Positions 49,901 to 61,019 of a stretch of DNA of 64,000 nucleotides are shown here, piece after piece. Origin of the DNA: Balanoglossus misakiensis (taxonomy: Eukaryota > Hemichordata). The DNA lies in assembly GCA_040954595.2 (NCBI GenBank), contig CM082579.2:992001-1056000 (forward strand), in the 5' to 3' direction. The position numbers and the translations under genes are program-made. Below the pieces are notes generated by a model, which had not been told where the DNA came from, ran no database searches, and worked only from the letters and a program-made list of their open reading frames with translations. Each line of letters starts with the position of its first letter. Within the stretch, counting starts at the first letter, position 1.

Positions 49901-50505
49901 CAATGTCAAGATCTTCGGAAGTATCACGCTTATTGAAACGGTGGATAGGATCATTGCCAACAGTGGTAATCAGTGGAGCGCATCTAAATAGCAATCACAC
50001 AGTTGTATAGACTCTTAACTGTATGGTAATTATATGTATATAGGTAGAGGGGTGATGGTGTTGAGGTCGAAACAGGTGTGAGAAAACAAAGAATTTAACA
50101 GGGGATGAAGAGGTATTAGAAGGTATATAGAGAGTGTGTAAAAAGATGAGAAGATAATATATTTGAGGATTAAGGCTGATGTGGCCAGAGAAATGCCATT
50201 ACATTACAAGACAAAATCAGCACACCAACAGGCACACACAAGCACGCACACGCATGCATATATACCGGTACATACACTTTTATTGCATACCAAGAGCTTC
50301 TTTCAATCTGCACAACCTATAAATTCACAACTGAAAATTAACCTGACTCACCTTTAGGGACGGCAAATGGTCCTAAATCAAACTCTTGCAGACAGCGCAG
50401 GGCCACTTTGTGCAAAGTAGATCTCTCCATCTCCGATAAGTAGAGTAATAATGTCTTCGTAAGTTGAACTGTACGACCACTCATACTGGTCCATCGGCAG
50501 TTACC
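25970..50505 (-). CDS. ARHGAP6: ARHGAP6-type Rho GTPase-activating protein (5' exon missing)
   Basis: Nine minus-strand exons join in phase: 50505-50352, 34598-34482, 30845-30628, 30483-30238, 27984-27834, 27606-27455, 27323-27138, 27021-26921 and 26807-25970, giving 720 aa with no start codon. In human ARHGAP6 the first exon encodes the N-terminus and is followed by a very long intron, so the 5' exon is probably outside the window. Matches to the family run from WTSMSGRTVQL and VPKDGS, through LVFGIPISKCILNDIA, to the RhoGAP domain. There the arginine finger lies in GIFRVGGSKKR, followed by HDVAALLKEFFRDLPEPLL and HNLATLFGPNLLHK. The tail has a PPSYEE (PPxY) motif and ends ETLV, a class I PDZ ligand as in human. 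The family stimulates RhoA GTP hydrolysis and affects actin. Two introns are several kb or more, and one holds a complete gene on the opposite strand. Confidence 0.93.
28278..29972 (+). CDS. Intronless type II membrane protein with SGNH/GDSL-like hydrolase domain, nested in ARHGAP6
   Basis: One uninterrupted ORF of 564 aa lies inside the ARHGAP6 intron between exons ending at 27985 and 30237, on the opposite strand. Residues 1-6 are basic and about 7-26 form a hydrophobic signal anchor (YLVAMLLLLNAVAFIYLVI), so the rest should face the lumen or outside. Residues 146-345 look like an SGNH hydrolase: block I IGVVGSSMSMEKSC with candidate serine 153/154, a Gly-Asn turn DTGNSEYYAWC near 196-206, a block III-like IEFAGVDYD, and a block V-like DGRNPTPHVH at 322-331. 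Residues about 420-555 are beta-rich with aromatic residues (WLTGSQCWP, SWRYMEYDSRAWWE), suggesting an accessory sandwich domain. Block V has Asn at the place where most relatives have the catalytic His. ATTAAA at 30164-30169 is a likely poly(A) signal. Possible role is carbohydrate O-acyl transfer or hydrolysis; this is inference and the exact family is not recognised. Confidence 0.85.
   Translation: MKLRQKYLVAMLLLLNAVAFIYLVIQNTKLHEHRAVKRYTEMFFSLAQMPQGASKRYDASKIDETGNHVPLSWRLVKNSEIIAPLYRKLFQIQGHLTGYINDYLEYENSEYGIDGSTLKYKSFAYEGNIGKLRSLLREVLYTGRKLRIGVVGSSMSMEKSCSTENIFGKCMYAETIARWMHLMTEAPVELHNVAMDTGNSEYYAWCIEPHLDISNMDIILIEFAGVDYDIQDVYIRNNYADTGRPLEELTRRILSQANEPFPIYINFPSIREIRNKNCINSEYYAQKLLAKHYSVTSVSWNGPFCTKLWHPKFLMSDVVDYDGRNPTPHVHKQMALLLVNTLRKIILQMVEKEIQNSQSDTSFVEQMIEDFYTFHSAADKINNPTSPNDEFASNFTTKLNSGTRKSLLQPLFKDTWLTGSQCWPASKPQLIKNHNLQLHGNTSWRYMEYDSRAWWESEGKNEQISFAFNINSKDRNNTAVVAIAKVSCVTCGQAIVWLDDNFSSATLVQAKYAHDMFIVEEVAWKVEPGKHILNVKNMENRLFQVSAVMVGFKQIPVLSGQDRK
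31882..32015 (-). CDS. Possible alternative terminal exon of ARHGAP6
   Basis: A good acceptor (GGTTTCAG) on the minus strand leads into 43 open codons and a TAA at 31882-31884. The exon phase matches the end of the ARHGAP6 exon 34598-34482, whose last base would complete a GAC codon. The peptide QSKIISQRDDQSEFIEHSQ and onward is acidic and protein-like. Splicing into it would give a short protein ending before the RhoGAP domain. A second minus-strand ORF overlaps it in another frame (31892-31689, Ser/Asn-rich). It could also be a fortuitous open frame in the intron. Confidence 0.3.
32665..32880. repeat. Degenerate short tandem duplications in an ARHGAP6 intron
   Basis: The word GGTCAATGAC recurs at 32689, 32769 and 32863. 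Each is preceded by a related GRC-CC-ATCTC-like block, and two copies are followed by GAATGAAATCC- or TTGAAATCC-like endings. CCATACTGGAT also occurs at about 32640 and 32803. The unit is about 80-95 bp and well diverged. Confidence 0.6.
34599..42220. other. ARHGAP6 intron, first part
   Basis: This is AT-rich intron between the ARHGAP6 exons at 34482-34598 and 50352-50505. I see no assignable coding exon in this part. An AGAGGGCGCTGCAG motif at about 35162-35175 loosely resembles a CTCF core. The rest shows only scattered short ORFs without splice or codon support. Confidence 0.5.
42221..42342. mobile_element. 106-bp MITE with 8-bp target site duplication
   Basis: Terminal inverted repeats of about 29 bp start CAATCTGATTAAAATCAGA at 42229 and end as their reverse complement at 42334, with two or three mismatches. 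They enclose about 48 bp of unrelated, slightly CG-rich DNA containing TGACGTCA. The element is flanked on both sides by AGCAATAC (42221-42228 and 42335-42342). An 8-bp duplication with CA...TG ends is typical of hAT-type elements. There is no coding capacity, so it is a non-autonomous copy. The TIR itself is internally palindromic (ATCTGATTAAAATCAGA). Confidence 0.85.
43495..43542. repeat. GACA/CA microsatellite
   Basis: A run of AGACAGAC followed by ACACACAC units with a few interruptions lies in the ARHGAP6 intron. Confidence 0.85.
45466..47338 (+). CDS. Exon-like coding islands of an unrecognised gene or relic
   Basis: Four + strand islands lie in the ARHGAP6 intron. 45466-45598 encodes DYRQVTEQLIKCQHAEVDLS and onward, between a TTTCATCAG acceptor and an AA|GTATCT donor. 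45842-46017 encodes HTSRFSGGMFNANFILQLLA and onward, after a TTAG acceptor in the matching phase, ending at G|GTAACT. 47064-47116 encodes GPSTQRLFKMKFQLYAS, ending at a strong GT|GTGAGT donor. 47242-47338 follows a TGCAG acceptor in the exactly matching phase and ends in TGA (KDGAVEVKDVKISDISLPIK and onward). The last two exons join perfectly. The link between the second and third is not established. I do not recognise the protein. It may be a nested gene on the strand opposite ARHGAP6, or a decayed one. Confidence 0.35.
49457..49496. repeat. Perfect 18-bp inverted repeat with 4-base loop
   Basis: ACCATGGTTACTGGTAAC is followed by CACC and then its exact reverse complement. The arms are 49457-49474 and 49479-49496. 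The arms contain nested CCATGG and GGTAAC/GTTACC words that resemble RFX half-sites. The sequence would form a strong hairpin or cruciform. Confidence 0.95.
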
Positions 50506-50981
50506 CTAGAGACAGACAGCCAAATGAGCAAAGTTGAAATATTGCAAGATTTATAGCAAATTTTCCAAGCATAGATAGTAAGTAAAATTCACATAGCATA
50601 ATGAAACTTTCCCAATGCTGATGGAAAGTTATGCGAAGGTTTGTTTAATTAATGTAAAATTAATAATGTCCAGTCCTGAAAGTGAACAAGATAGGTCATC
50701 AAGTTCAATGACAAGTCTAATTAGACCTATTTCATTAAGCATAAAAGGGTACTTCATATGATCCAACTGTTTTTATGTAGAGTATAGACATTTTCTGATC
50801 AAAAACAACTCATTTTGTTTAGAAAAGTCAAGGGTGTGTTGTTTTCTGAAACCTTTTAGCATATGGGTTTATTAATATCAATCATCACTAATGGAATTGA
50901 AGAGGAGTGGGTTGTGGACTTGCCATACAAACTTGTTTTTCTGCAGTTGATATCATCCAGCAGGCATTTTGGTTTTTCTGA

Positions 50982-51164
50982 TTTTACGGAATCTATATCT
51001 GCCATTCTTTGACAGCGAAAGGCTGTCGTGCCAATGATCTAGATCTGCATCGATCACTCCGGGAATTTGAGCGGAAAATACCAGACGGGATTCTGGTGCT
51101 CACTGTTGTGACTACCTTTACATTGGAGACCACTGAAATTCCACGGGCAAAGATGAGTCTCTGA
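50982..51164 (+). CDS. Possible coding island, unrecognised
   Basis: Sixty open codons end in TGA at 51162-51164, with protein-like content (RANDLDLHRSLREFERKIPD, then a hydrophobic GILVLTVVTTF). CG content is higher than in the surrounding intron. The opposite strand is also open here (51190-50993, Arg/Ser-rich), so the true strand is uncertain. No partner exons were found. It may be a relic of a gene or mobile element. Confidence 0.2.
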   Translation, partial: FYGIYICHSLTAKGCRANDLDLHRSLREFERKIPDGILVLTVVTTFTLETTEIPRAKMSL

Positions 51165-54100
51165 GATACAGATAACTGTCCCAATAACATCTAAAATCTA
51201 TGTTGTCTTTTCACATTCAATACATACAGGCCCCCATCTATGGATCGCAAACTCCAATTCTACATGCTTTATAAATATTTGTCATATCATGATAGAATAT
51301 TTTCTTGTTGATAAAATCACAGGCTTGTAGACTCTAAATGAGTTGGACCAAAATCTCTATATTAAAAGCGGTTTAAGTGTTTAAGACAGGATTCAACTTT
51401 CGAGCCTTAGCAACGAACTTGTTATTCTCTGCTGCAATTGCGAAGAATTATTGTCAAAGCTGTTGATTTTCCAACTCATATGAAAAATCAATCATCGCTT
51501 TTGCTGAATGATTGAGTTTAGTTGTACCGTACATTTTTCTGCAAGGTCACCGGAATGCAAAGATAAATAGTTGTGTTTTTGCCATACATTTCACATCTGT
51601 ACTTTTTCACATCTTACAAAACACAGTCAATCCCTTGAGATTAGTATTTAATGTCAAGGCTCCAAAGACACAGTTTCAATTCCATGAAAAATTCCCCATG
51701 ACACAGGATACCATATACAGCAAAACAAATGGAATTTTCACAGTTATTTAGGTCATGGATTTCTATCTTACATTAAAGCCATATCAAACCAACCTTAATT
51801 ATAAAACCATGTTACGTGTCTATGTTAAGCATGTTTTATCAGAATGCCTGTAAAATTTCTGAAATGCATAAGACTGGCTGACATGACCGGAAAAGTACGT
51901 ACAAAATATCACTTTAGCAGCTAAATTGAATAGAAATGCAATTTTGAGCTCGATGTTTTTCAGTAGTTTCATGTTTTCCTTTCTTTATTTTCCCATTCAT
52001 CCTTTTTTAAAATTTGAGATGTGTAGGTGATCATTCAATTTCTACTGGTCATAAATCTTTATTACTGCTCGGTAGCGATACTTTGACACATACCTCCTGT
52101 ATTCGTGAACATCAATTCTTTTGGGAATCATGACTTCTCACTTCTATCTCCCTGTCATCTTTTAACTGATAAGCTCATTAGTTTTATATTCATTCAAAGT
52201 CATACCTCAAGGTCACATACCTCCCAAAACTAATGATCAAGTCTCCTGCTTTTGGGTCTTTACAGTTATGAGTTCCAGTTTCCTCATTATTTCTCATCAC
52301 ACACTATCCCCCCTGGACAAGCATATCATACTTTTAATCTTTGCTGTTTTCCAGTGTATATATATGCCACACTTCACTGCTGCAACATCTTCCAATCATC
52401 AGTACTGTTTTCCAGATTCGAAACCATTTTGCCATTAGGAGTGACTTGATTTCAGGGTTGCTTGAATCAGGTTTTAATGACTACTTCTTTCAGAGGTCGG
52501 TAATATAAAATGTTCTTCTGTCATAGATACACTCCATATTGATTCAAAAGTTATCAGACACACCTTCCTTGACAGATCCTTCTCATTCCATGAAGCTACC
52601 TGTTGGTTCCCCACTAACTATCATTTACCACATAGACCTGACAGTGTTTCCATTATCACCTATTGTAGCAGTAAAAACTCCATATTGAAAATTGTCAATG
52701 CTTGGAGGGTTTCTCGCACTGTGTAATTCCAAAAAAGGAAAGATAAGGAGATTTCTGGGAAAGCATTAGAACACATGCTGGCAAACTCATAAAAAGACGC
52801 TATAGTCTGCCACATTGAAAGCTTGGGAATGACTAGATTGGAACATAAAATCTACAGAGTTTTATCGCTGTGACACATCCATTATAACATACATCATCAC
52901 TTTTTTATCTCATCACCATCAATACAGTCACGTACATGTGCCAGGTTGGTCTGTTCTATATGACCAGTACTGCTACAAAAGTACTACATGAATGATGAAT
53001 ACAGTATTTGAAACTTGCTTGATATTTTTTCTTCTTCTAATTTTATTGAGCTGCGGGCCAGAAATGCTTCTACAGTAGTCTTAATTTAAAACGTGCTGCT
53101 CACCAAGTAGTTTTTAAAAATGCACAAAGAAATATTTTCAGCTTGAAATACTACAGTGTTAGCTTAGAAAAATGGTTATCTCATATGTATACCCAGATGC
53201 CTGTATACATCAGTTTAAAATATACGGTTATATGCATTTAGATGTGATATCGACTTACACAAACCTTGACGTGAATTCCTAGAAAATTAGGCACACCAAC
53301 ATTCCTAGAAAATCATTACAAATGTGCCAACAATAGGATCAAATCAATTTGGTAAAAACCCAATATTGAATCAAAAATGGTTTCCAACAGGAAAAACAGG
53401 CCAATGACATCAATACCTTACAGAAAATTGATGGCATATTCTTACTTTAAGTTTCTCTTGACTAAATGGACCATGCAAAGGACATCATATGATTGAGCTG
53501 ATAAATCAATTTGGCAATATTCTGACAGGTTTTATCGCTCCATAGATGCTCAATAAATTCGACATCCAGTGTGGTATGTATTTTGACATCAGCAGGATGT
53601 TTCCTGTATTTTCAATTAAACTTGAGTGACGATCATCTTATGCACATTTGCTAAATTTTGTGTGCACAAACATTACATCCAAATGTTCTGCAAATTTTGT
53701 GTTCGACACATTCAAATAGTGTTACAGCCTGACAGACCTGCAGAAAACCATGTCCTACCATTATAATAAATTATATTACCTTCAACTGTGATTTGAAATT
53801 TTTTTCCTGTTAACTTGAATATAGTTCGACGTGCTACCAGAGGGTGCTTCCTGTTGAAAAGGAATTCTGAACACAGTTCAAATCTGTATCGCCACAGGTT
53901 GCAGGCAAATAATAAGATTAACTGCTCTAAGAGCTGTAGACACATTAGAGATCTTGTGAATAAAGCACTGCATGTCTTCAGGTTATTCTATTTTTAATAC
54001 AAAATTTCACATTTGTTGCAAACAGAGTAGCCTAGAGCCATGACAACGACCAAGGCGGTCTGATGATGACAGACCTATACCTGTAAGGATTGTGGAATTA

Positions 54101-54893
54101 CTTCAAAGCTGGAAGGTCTGACGACTAGAGCATGCATTTAAAGTCATTCTGTTGGCTCGTATTACTGCAGAGATGAAGTTCTGGATTGCTAAAATTACTC
54201 TAGATGCATTTATGCACAGTTAGAAAATGCTCAGCCCACATAGTTGACTTCAGGTCCCAAGGAATTGACTTCTACTTGCAATCGTTCAATAATTTCACAG
54301 ATAATAAAACACTCCATGAAAATTTGTCATAATATTATAGAAATAACCGTGGAGCATTTGACACATCACAACATAAAACACCACGATTTCAACTTGTATT
54401 TTAATCAGCAACTTGATTACAAAGACTCAGTTTTAACAAATTGAAATAATGAATGTGATATCCACACACACCGTCATTCAATAAATCAGTCAATGAATTG
54501 ACTTCAGCCCAGAAGAAGTGGCAGTAATTTGGTCAAACTCACCCCCACATTTTTCCCTTCAGATGTCTAAGATAGCTTAACTATGATATATTCCTCTCAA
54601 TAAACTTCATTTCTTTAGACTCGCTGCGGTAATTCCGCAATAAAACACACCTGTCTTTTCGAGAAGGAAAGCGCTATCCCTTTAATATAACAATTTATGT
54701 CCTTATACTCTTTTGAGTTTTTCAATGCTGAAGCTGTATGTCATTTGTTATGCTTCAACCATTTTGTATTGAGTATCCGGCTGTTTCACTTTCACTCAAA
54801 TAAATCCAAAGAACTCAAATAAGTGTTATTCATCAGCTATTTAGCTTTGAGGTCATACTTGCAGTTGACAAAAACAGTCAACGCAAATCTCAG

Positions 54894-55147
54894 GTGGATG
54901 CATGCATTGCACCATGGGGCATATGTCTATCAGGAAGGACGGAAGGACCTTGTGTTGTGTCACATGTAATCCAATACCAAGTACACCAGAGAGAAAACAC
55001 ACAGCGTGTGTCCATGCACCAACAGGGATTATACAGCCTTGCTGCAGGGACTTCCTGGTGACAGACATGTCAGAAACCTGTAAAGTTGATATTGAAAGAC
55101 CTTGTCCTCATATCACTAACATCATGATGAAGAAGTCTGCAGTGTGA
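54894..55147 (+). CDS. Possible exon encoding a cysteine-rich domain
   Basis: After an AAATCTCAG acceptor the frame stays open for 83 codons to TGA at 55145-55147. It contains ten cysteines in a compact pattern (CMHC, then CCxxC, single Cys, CC, Cys, CP), as in small secreted disulphide-rich domains. The family is not recognised. Upstream in the same frame there is a stop just before the acceptor, so the island would need an upstream exon that I did not find. The complementary strand is open over part of it, so this call is tentative. Confidence 0.25.
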
Positions 55148-55466
55148 AGTTTTATGGTATCCACGGCTACAGTATAATCAACTGCATCCTTCAGCCATAC
55201 CTGTTGATTGATTTGAAGCTGTGAAAGGTTTCCATCACACTTTACAGGCTACATGTCATTTCTATTGATAGCTAAAAAACTGCAATACTTGTACATGTAT
55301 CCCGCAGTTTCATCCAATCAAAAAAGTACACCTCCGCTTCACTTCAGAAACTGTAATTCTTAAATCTTCAGACTGTATCAAGTAAAGCGATTTGATCAGT
55401 AAGGGTTATCTTTACATCAGAAAGTGGTGCTAGGCTATCGAGCATGTCACCGTTTTGCTGAACTTT

Positions 55467-55477
55467 ATCATCATCAT

Positions 55478-55531
<54 letters not shown>
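55467..55531. repeat. (ATC)n microsatellite
   Basis: About 21 ATC units run with a single ATA interruption near the left end. The complementary strand reads as a poly-Asp tract, which is not coding. Confidence 0.95.
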
Positions 55532-56560
55532 TCCTCATCATCACAATGTTCAGTGTATATGAGAACACAATAACAGTGTCTGTATATACGCAAGAATTTC
55601 CTGTTCCTCTTCAAGAGCACTGAAGCAAAGAATAGAATGATTTCAAGCCATAAAAGTCCATGTCACAAGTACTTCCCCTTCACCAAATGAAGCCTACTTC
55701 TGTCAGACACCATGACTGATGCCAGGCAGTGTGATGAAAACCTTTGGCAATTGCGTTTGCCATCAATCATATGCCCCGTCTAACCTTGCCACTATGGGCT
55801 GTCAAAATGTTCATTGAATAAATCCCCTCTGAAATCCCTAGTGGAAAATCACCAAGTGTGATGGATAACATTGCCCCACAGTACTTCGTTATAGGTTTTA
55901 TGTGTGGTTTGGCATACTTTTTTACTGCATACCCAGTGAATTTTAATCATAGTTTATTTTGCCGAGTTTCGAGTGGATTTATTGGGAAACAGCAAAGAGT
56001 ATATTGGCTATGTGGTCTTTCCTTCTCATAAAACTTGGATTACTTTGAAGTATCATCATCTCTCGTCTAAGCCCAATTGTCACAAACTGCGACTAGCTTT
56101 GCATAAATTGACTTTTGCCATGTGTAAATGAGGTGGGAGATTGGCACAGTCAAATCAGAATGTCAACTTTATATTTTCCACTACATGCACTTGTTTTATT
56201 TTACCTGAGAATGAAATTTGGATTCTTTAAGCCAATATTATTACACATGCCATCAAGCCAATCCTTTCACAGGGGCCCGAGCCTCCTGGGTGATCCTGTA
56301 AAAGACAATCACGCTGTGTAAGACCACCATCCACAAATCTCTCTCCCATTGTAGTTCAAGTATGGTGTTCACTTCAGCATTCGTTCTGCTCAGCCGACCA
56401 GAAAACAGAAACTGGCACCCAGACTGTGATGCATTTTTCCCCAATTCTGATACAGTACCAAGCCTTGTTCTATAAATTCTCCCAGTCAAGTGTGAAATTG
56501 GATACATAGCATCCATCTGACTCTAAAATAGCAGAGCAGTAACCGACTGTACAATCTACA

Positions 56561-56605
56561 CATCTAATTAGATTTACAATTAGATCTAATTAGATATATA
56601 ATTGG
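56561..56605. promoter_or_regulatory. Cluster of TAATTA homeodomain-type core motifs
   Basis: Within 45 bp there are two TAATTAGAT words, a CAATTAGAT and an ATAATTGG, including the palindrome ATCTAATTAGAT. Such clusters fit homeodomain binding sites, but simple AT-rich duplication explains them as well. Confidence 0.3.
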
Positions 56606-59600
56606 ACCTTTTATTGGTAAACAGCAGAAGGAGCATATAGCCTATCTAGATAAAACCAATATATTCAAAAAGGTTCCTCTTTTCATTTTGCCTGATAGCA
56701 ACAGCAGCTGCACAAAGTTAATACACCGTAGGGTACTTCGGATCCCAACGGGTAATTCAGAATAATCTCTTGGCAGAAAATCCCATCGGCTTTCTCCCTA
56801 CCTTAAATCAACCCCTAAATAGGGCTTGTGTGGTCATCTGGTGATGTGATAAAAAGCAGATTAAAAATTTATCAATTATTAAGCTAAGTTCAACTACAGG
56901 GAATTTTGGTGGATTTATCTACAATGTGTTGACTACGTCAGAAAGTTTGCTTGCTGATTACCATCCAGACACTAAGTGTTATTATCCTTTTTATGCATTT
57001 TTAATTTATATATGGCCATTTTAATCAAACGACTAATTTAAAATTCATACACTAAGGATTGTGGGTCATACATCTATCACAAGTATGTTTCATTGGAATT
57101 TATGCAAATTTACCAATGACATACTTAACCTTGAGAATGTGCACCTGTCCGACTTGTGACTGGAAACCGAGTTTTGTAGAAATCAATGACCATAAAATCA
57201 GCGATGTTTAAAGACAAACTGAGACACAGAAATGCATTTTATATTGATTTGTCTATGCCTAAAAGCCAAATAACATATATGAGGAAATGTTGACCAAAGT
57301 CTCATTGTTTGAACAATAAATGGATCTTCGGAAAGAATACTGGCAGGTGGCTTGAATTGTGAAATGTGCTGAGACTAACAAATCCGCAAATTTGAACATG
57401 ATGGTGGTTGAAAGGTACATGTAGGCAATTATTAACCCTTGCTGCAATTTGTTGGCAATGTTGACCGACTGACCAACTGGTTGACTGTGAATGTTTAGTG
57501 TTTCATGTCAGCTCTCGTACCATACATGTACCTTTGACAGAAGTGTTAGATGGAGTTCGGGAAAACAAAATGTTGAAAGCTTGAAAGAAACCTGTGAATC
57601 TTCTAAAATCACTGAACCCAAAAAACAAACAGTTTTCTATTCATCAAAGTGATAGGGGGTGTGGTTTTTCGCACATTACAAGTCATAATTTATGACATTC
57701 TTGATTCAATTGGCTTTTTGTCATTCATCCTTCAAGGAACTTCAAAACACAAAATACAAGTGGTATGTATGTCTAACTAAAGTGCTTTTGTATTGCATGG
57801 TACACAGAGTTTAAGCAATGCCTTACAGTAAGTTACTGTTTGAAGCGTGAAGTCTGCCCGATGTCAATGTCTGACAGTTATTTACAAGAACCGTACTTTG
57901 ATTTCAAATCATTATATCATTCAGTCCACTTTTCAACCATTTCTGCCTTTCTGAAAGGTTTACACACACAGCTGTTACAGATAAGATGATAGAAGCTGTT
58001 AGCAGTTATAACCAAAAGTGTACATTTTCACAAACTACATATCAGGAGTCATTATCAAGGTATTAAAACTATTATGTGGTCTAGACATCATTTCCTGTCA
58101 TTTGTTAATTTCACATGTATATGCTAATTAGATTCCAGCAGCTTGTAGTATTTAATTGATTGTCATTTCAATATAAACTGAAACTAATTCCTTGTTAAAA
58201 TAATAAACCTACTCCACATAATTGATCTAGTCAAAGTTCTGATAAATTCATTAAAATATTGTGTTTGCTTTTCTGTACTATTGTGAGTTTTGATTAATGG
58301 AAAGTGACAATTAATCTTTGTTTAATGATAGATGTGAAAATAGTCAAACGTCATATCTTTACTGTCTTACGAGCGATACTGAGTGTTTTTTAATTGTACC
58401 TCTATCATCTCAATCATGGTGCCAGACATAGCTGCTTTATAAATGCCAAATGATATCTGCTGATGATATTTTTCTTGAGTCTTTCCAGCTGTTCCTAGAA
58501 GGAAGAAATTGTTTTTCTGGAAACTGACATAATCACAACACAAACATGTCTGTCTTGAGGCTGTCTCTTGCATGTAATCAATTTTAATGATATTAAGGAA
58601 GATACTTATCCTTCGGAGAGTCAGGAGCTGATAGCAAAGAAGCCTGAAGGAAAGTGCAATGGTCGTCAAATTATTATAAACCTAGAGCAGTCAGGTAAAC
58701 AGCTGATGATTTTTCATTAAACCACCATCCTGACATCAATAACAGAGACCAGGATTTTCCTGTTGATAAACCAAGGTTGTATTTTTTTTTCCAGATAGGA
58801 AGGAAATTTGCGGGAATGTCTTTTAACAAATCTTATCAGGATTTTAAACATGTTCAGGATGTTCAGAATTTGATCTATGGAGCTATTTATGAAATATTAT
58901 TAGTGCATTATTTTATAATTTTGCATAAATATGATTGACAGAATTTAATTCTGGCATTCATTTTACCTTGGTTTCCAACACAAAGGAATTGTTTATAGCA
59001 AGTAGAATTCTTAAGTCTCTATCAAAAAGCTAGTGGGAGCAGAGCCATATGTGAATGTTTTCTGAGAATCAATAAGAACACATAACTATATTCATAACAT
59101 CGATCAAGCCACCATTATTTTTCTTTTAATATGTTAACATCTCATAAATCATGAAATTTTCTCACTTGGAATTTATCATCCTTTCTTAAGATTCTAAAAA
59201 CCAAACAATACTTGATGTGATCGATATTTCTACAGCAATTTAATGAAAGGAATGCCACAATGTTCATAAAACTGTCACAGTCAGTCAGTTCCTGCTACCA
59301 ACCATAGATTTTGCCTGACTTGTCAATATTAATACATTTTCTGTGTCCTATTAACCCAGATAAAGTTTAATAAACTTTAGTTGCTATTAAAAATTCATTG
59401 ATTTTATTTGGGGATGTGGTTGTGTTTACGCCTAAGTAAGTTTCTTGTTAGTGGTTTTGTAAAATACCATATTAAAAAGCTTCATGCTGAGTAAAGTCTG
59501 TTTAACAACCAACAAACAAATAGCTGTCGACACTTATTTTTTAACATTAGGAAAAGTAGAGAAAAACTCGCTATTTCTCATTCATTTTTGCAATAAAAGC

Positions 59601-61019
59601 TGCTTTCCATGGCAACCGAGTAATTTCATTTCTAGAAAAGCTTTCAGCTGCATGGACAACAAAATGTGGGAATAATTTTCCATGCACAGCAGATGCGACA
59701 GAGAGAGTGGATTATTTGATTATTTAGTTTAGTCAAAAAACTCCCTGGTCCGTTTGCATGCGACTAATCTGCCTATTAACTCAAAGTCAATGGAAGGGAA
59801 ATAATTGATAAAAGTGTGGAAGTCGTTGCAATCTGACAAGCAATTAAATATTTCAAAAGGCTGCTCTCTACTTATCCGTTTGTGGGAACAAAAAATGCCT
59901 TAAGGATTCAACTTGACGCAGGAAATAAATTTTGCCTTAGTACCATGTTTACAGTACAGTATTGATTTTATTACTTATTTGAAACTGTAAATCATGCTAT
60001 ATCTTGAGTTCGTCACTGACGTCATTTATTCTCATCCAAGTCTGTGATTATGGTTGTCCATGGCAACAAACAGTCCCTGTGTAAAGTTAACATTCACAAA
60101 TATGAAATGAGCTAACATCATTGCTGTGGATTTGAAGGCAGTCAATTTGAAGAATGAACTGTTAGCAATTGTCTCCTCATTCCATTTTCAAGTCTATCGT
60201 TTCATCTTTGACTCATGGCAATCATTCTCGCAAACCAGAGTCTACCTCCAACTCTGAAACCGTTGCCGTAAAGCAGTCCTGGTTTGCAACGATGATGGCA
60301 ATTAGTAAAACAGCCACACACGACTATCTCTTCTCAATATAATGCAAGAATAATTTATGATAGAAGTGATCTGACAGACAACGGGCACCATATCCCTGTT
60401 GACATCGATACCTCTGATGAATTATTACTCTCATTTGCTTGCAGCCCGTCTTTTTTTCCCGGCAGCTGTATTTCAAAACTACATGCAAGCATTATTTCTC
60501 AGAAAGTACCTCAAAGCAATCCATTTTAACGATTTTCCGTTGGCCTTGATACTTATGAGAATCTTTTCCATTTTAAAAAACGTTCTCTTAAAGCATTTTT
60601 TCCCTGATTATGAAACATTGACTGCATCAGTGATTCTTTAACATGATGTCCGACAGTCTCCCAATGAATATGAGTCCATTGAATATACTGTTGTTATGCT
60701 ATTAAGCACTGTTTTATTAGAAATCACCAAGCATCTTGTCTATCTTTGTCAGAGAAAATGTCAAATTTAACGCAGTCGTAACTCCCAGTGTCTGCTTCAC
60801 TGATTTCACAGCACGGTTACCTGTGCATTAAGTCATGGGAAACTGAATTCGTCTGACAGAATTAACATCTTTTCATCACTTCTAATAGGGTGTGTATCCC
60901 AAGTAGCACACTTAAAAAATATCTGCTTTATCATTTCTTGTTTTACCGTGTTCATTAAATTCACTTCATAAACATGATTTTCGAGAAGCATCAAAAGAGA
61001 AATTTTGTCGCAGGGTGAT

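Larger units (their letters stand above)
42343..50351. other. ARHGAP6 intron, second part, with unassigned coding islands
   Basis: This is the remainder of the 15.8-kb intron. It holds several + strand exon-like islands between about 42.66 and 47.34 kb, a CA/GACA microsatellite, X-box-like motifs at 41814-41827 (just upstream) and 46899-46912, and the perfect hairpin at 49457-49496. Apart from these I see nothing assignable. Confidence 0.5.

Noticed and set aside
55368-55568. Minus-strand ORF with a long poly-aspartate run
   Set aside because: Simple translation of the (ATC)n microsatellite.
58400-58497. Minus-strand exon-like segment with a CCTTCTAG acceptor and a GAG|GTACAA donor
   Set aside because: Two different frames are open and neither is recognisable or linkable in phase to ARHGAP6. 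It was considered as an ARHGAP6 5' exon but lacks the expected sequence before the WTSMSG exon.
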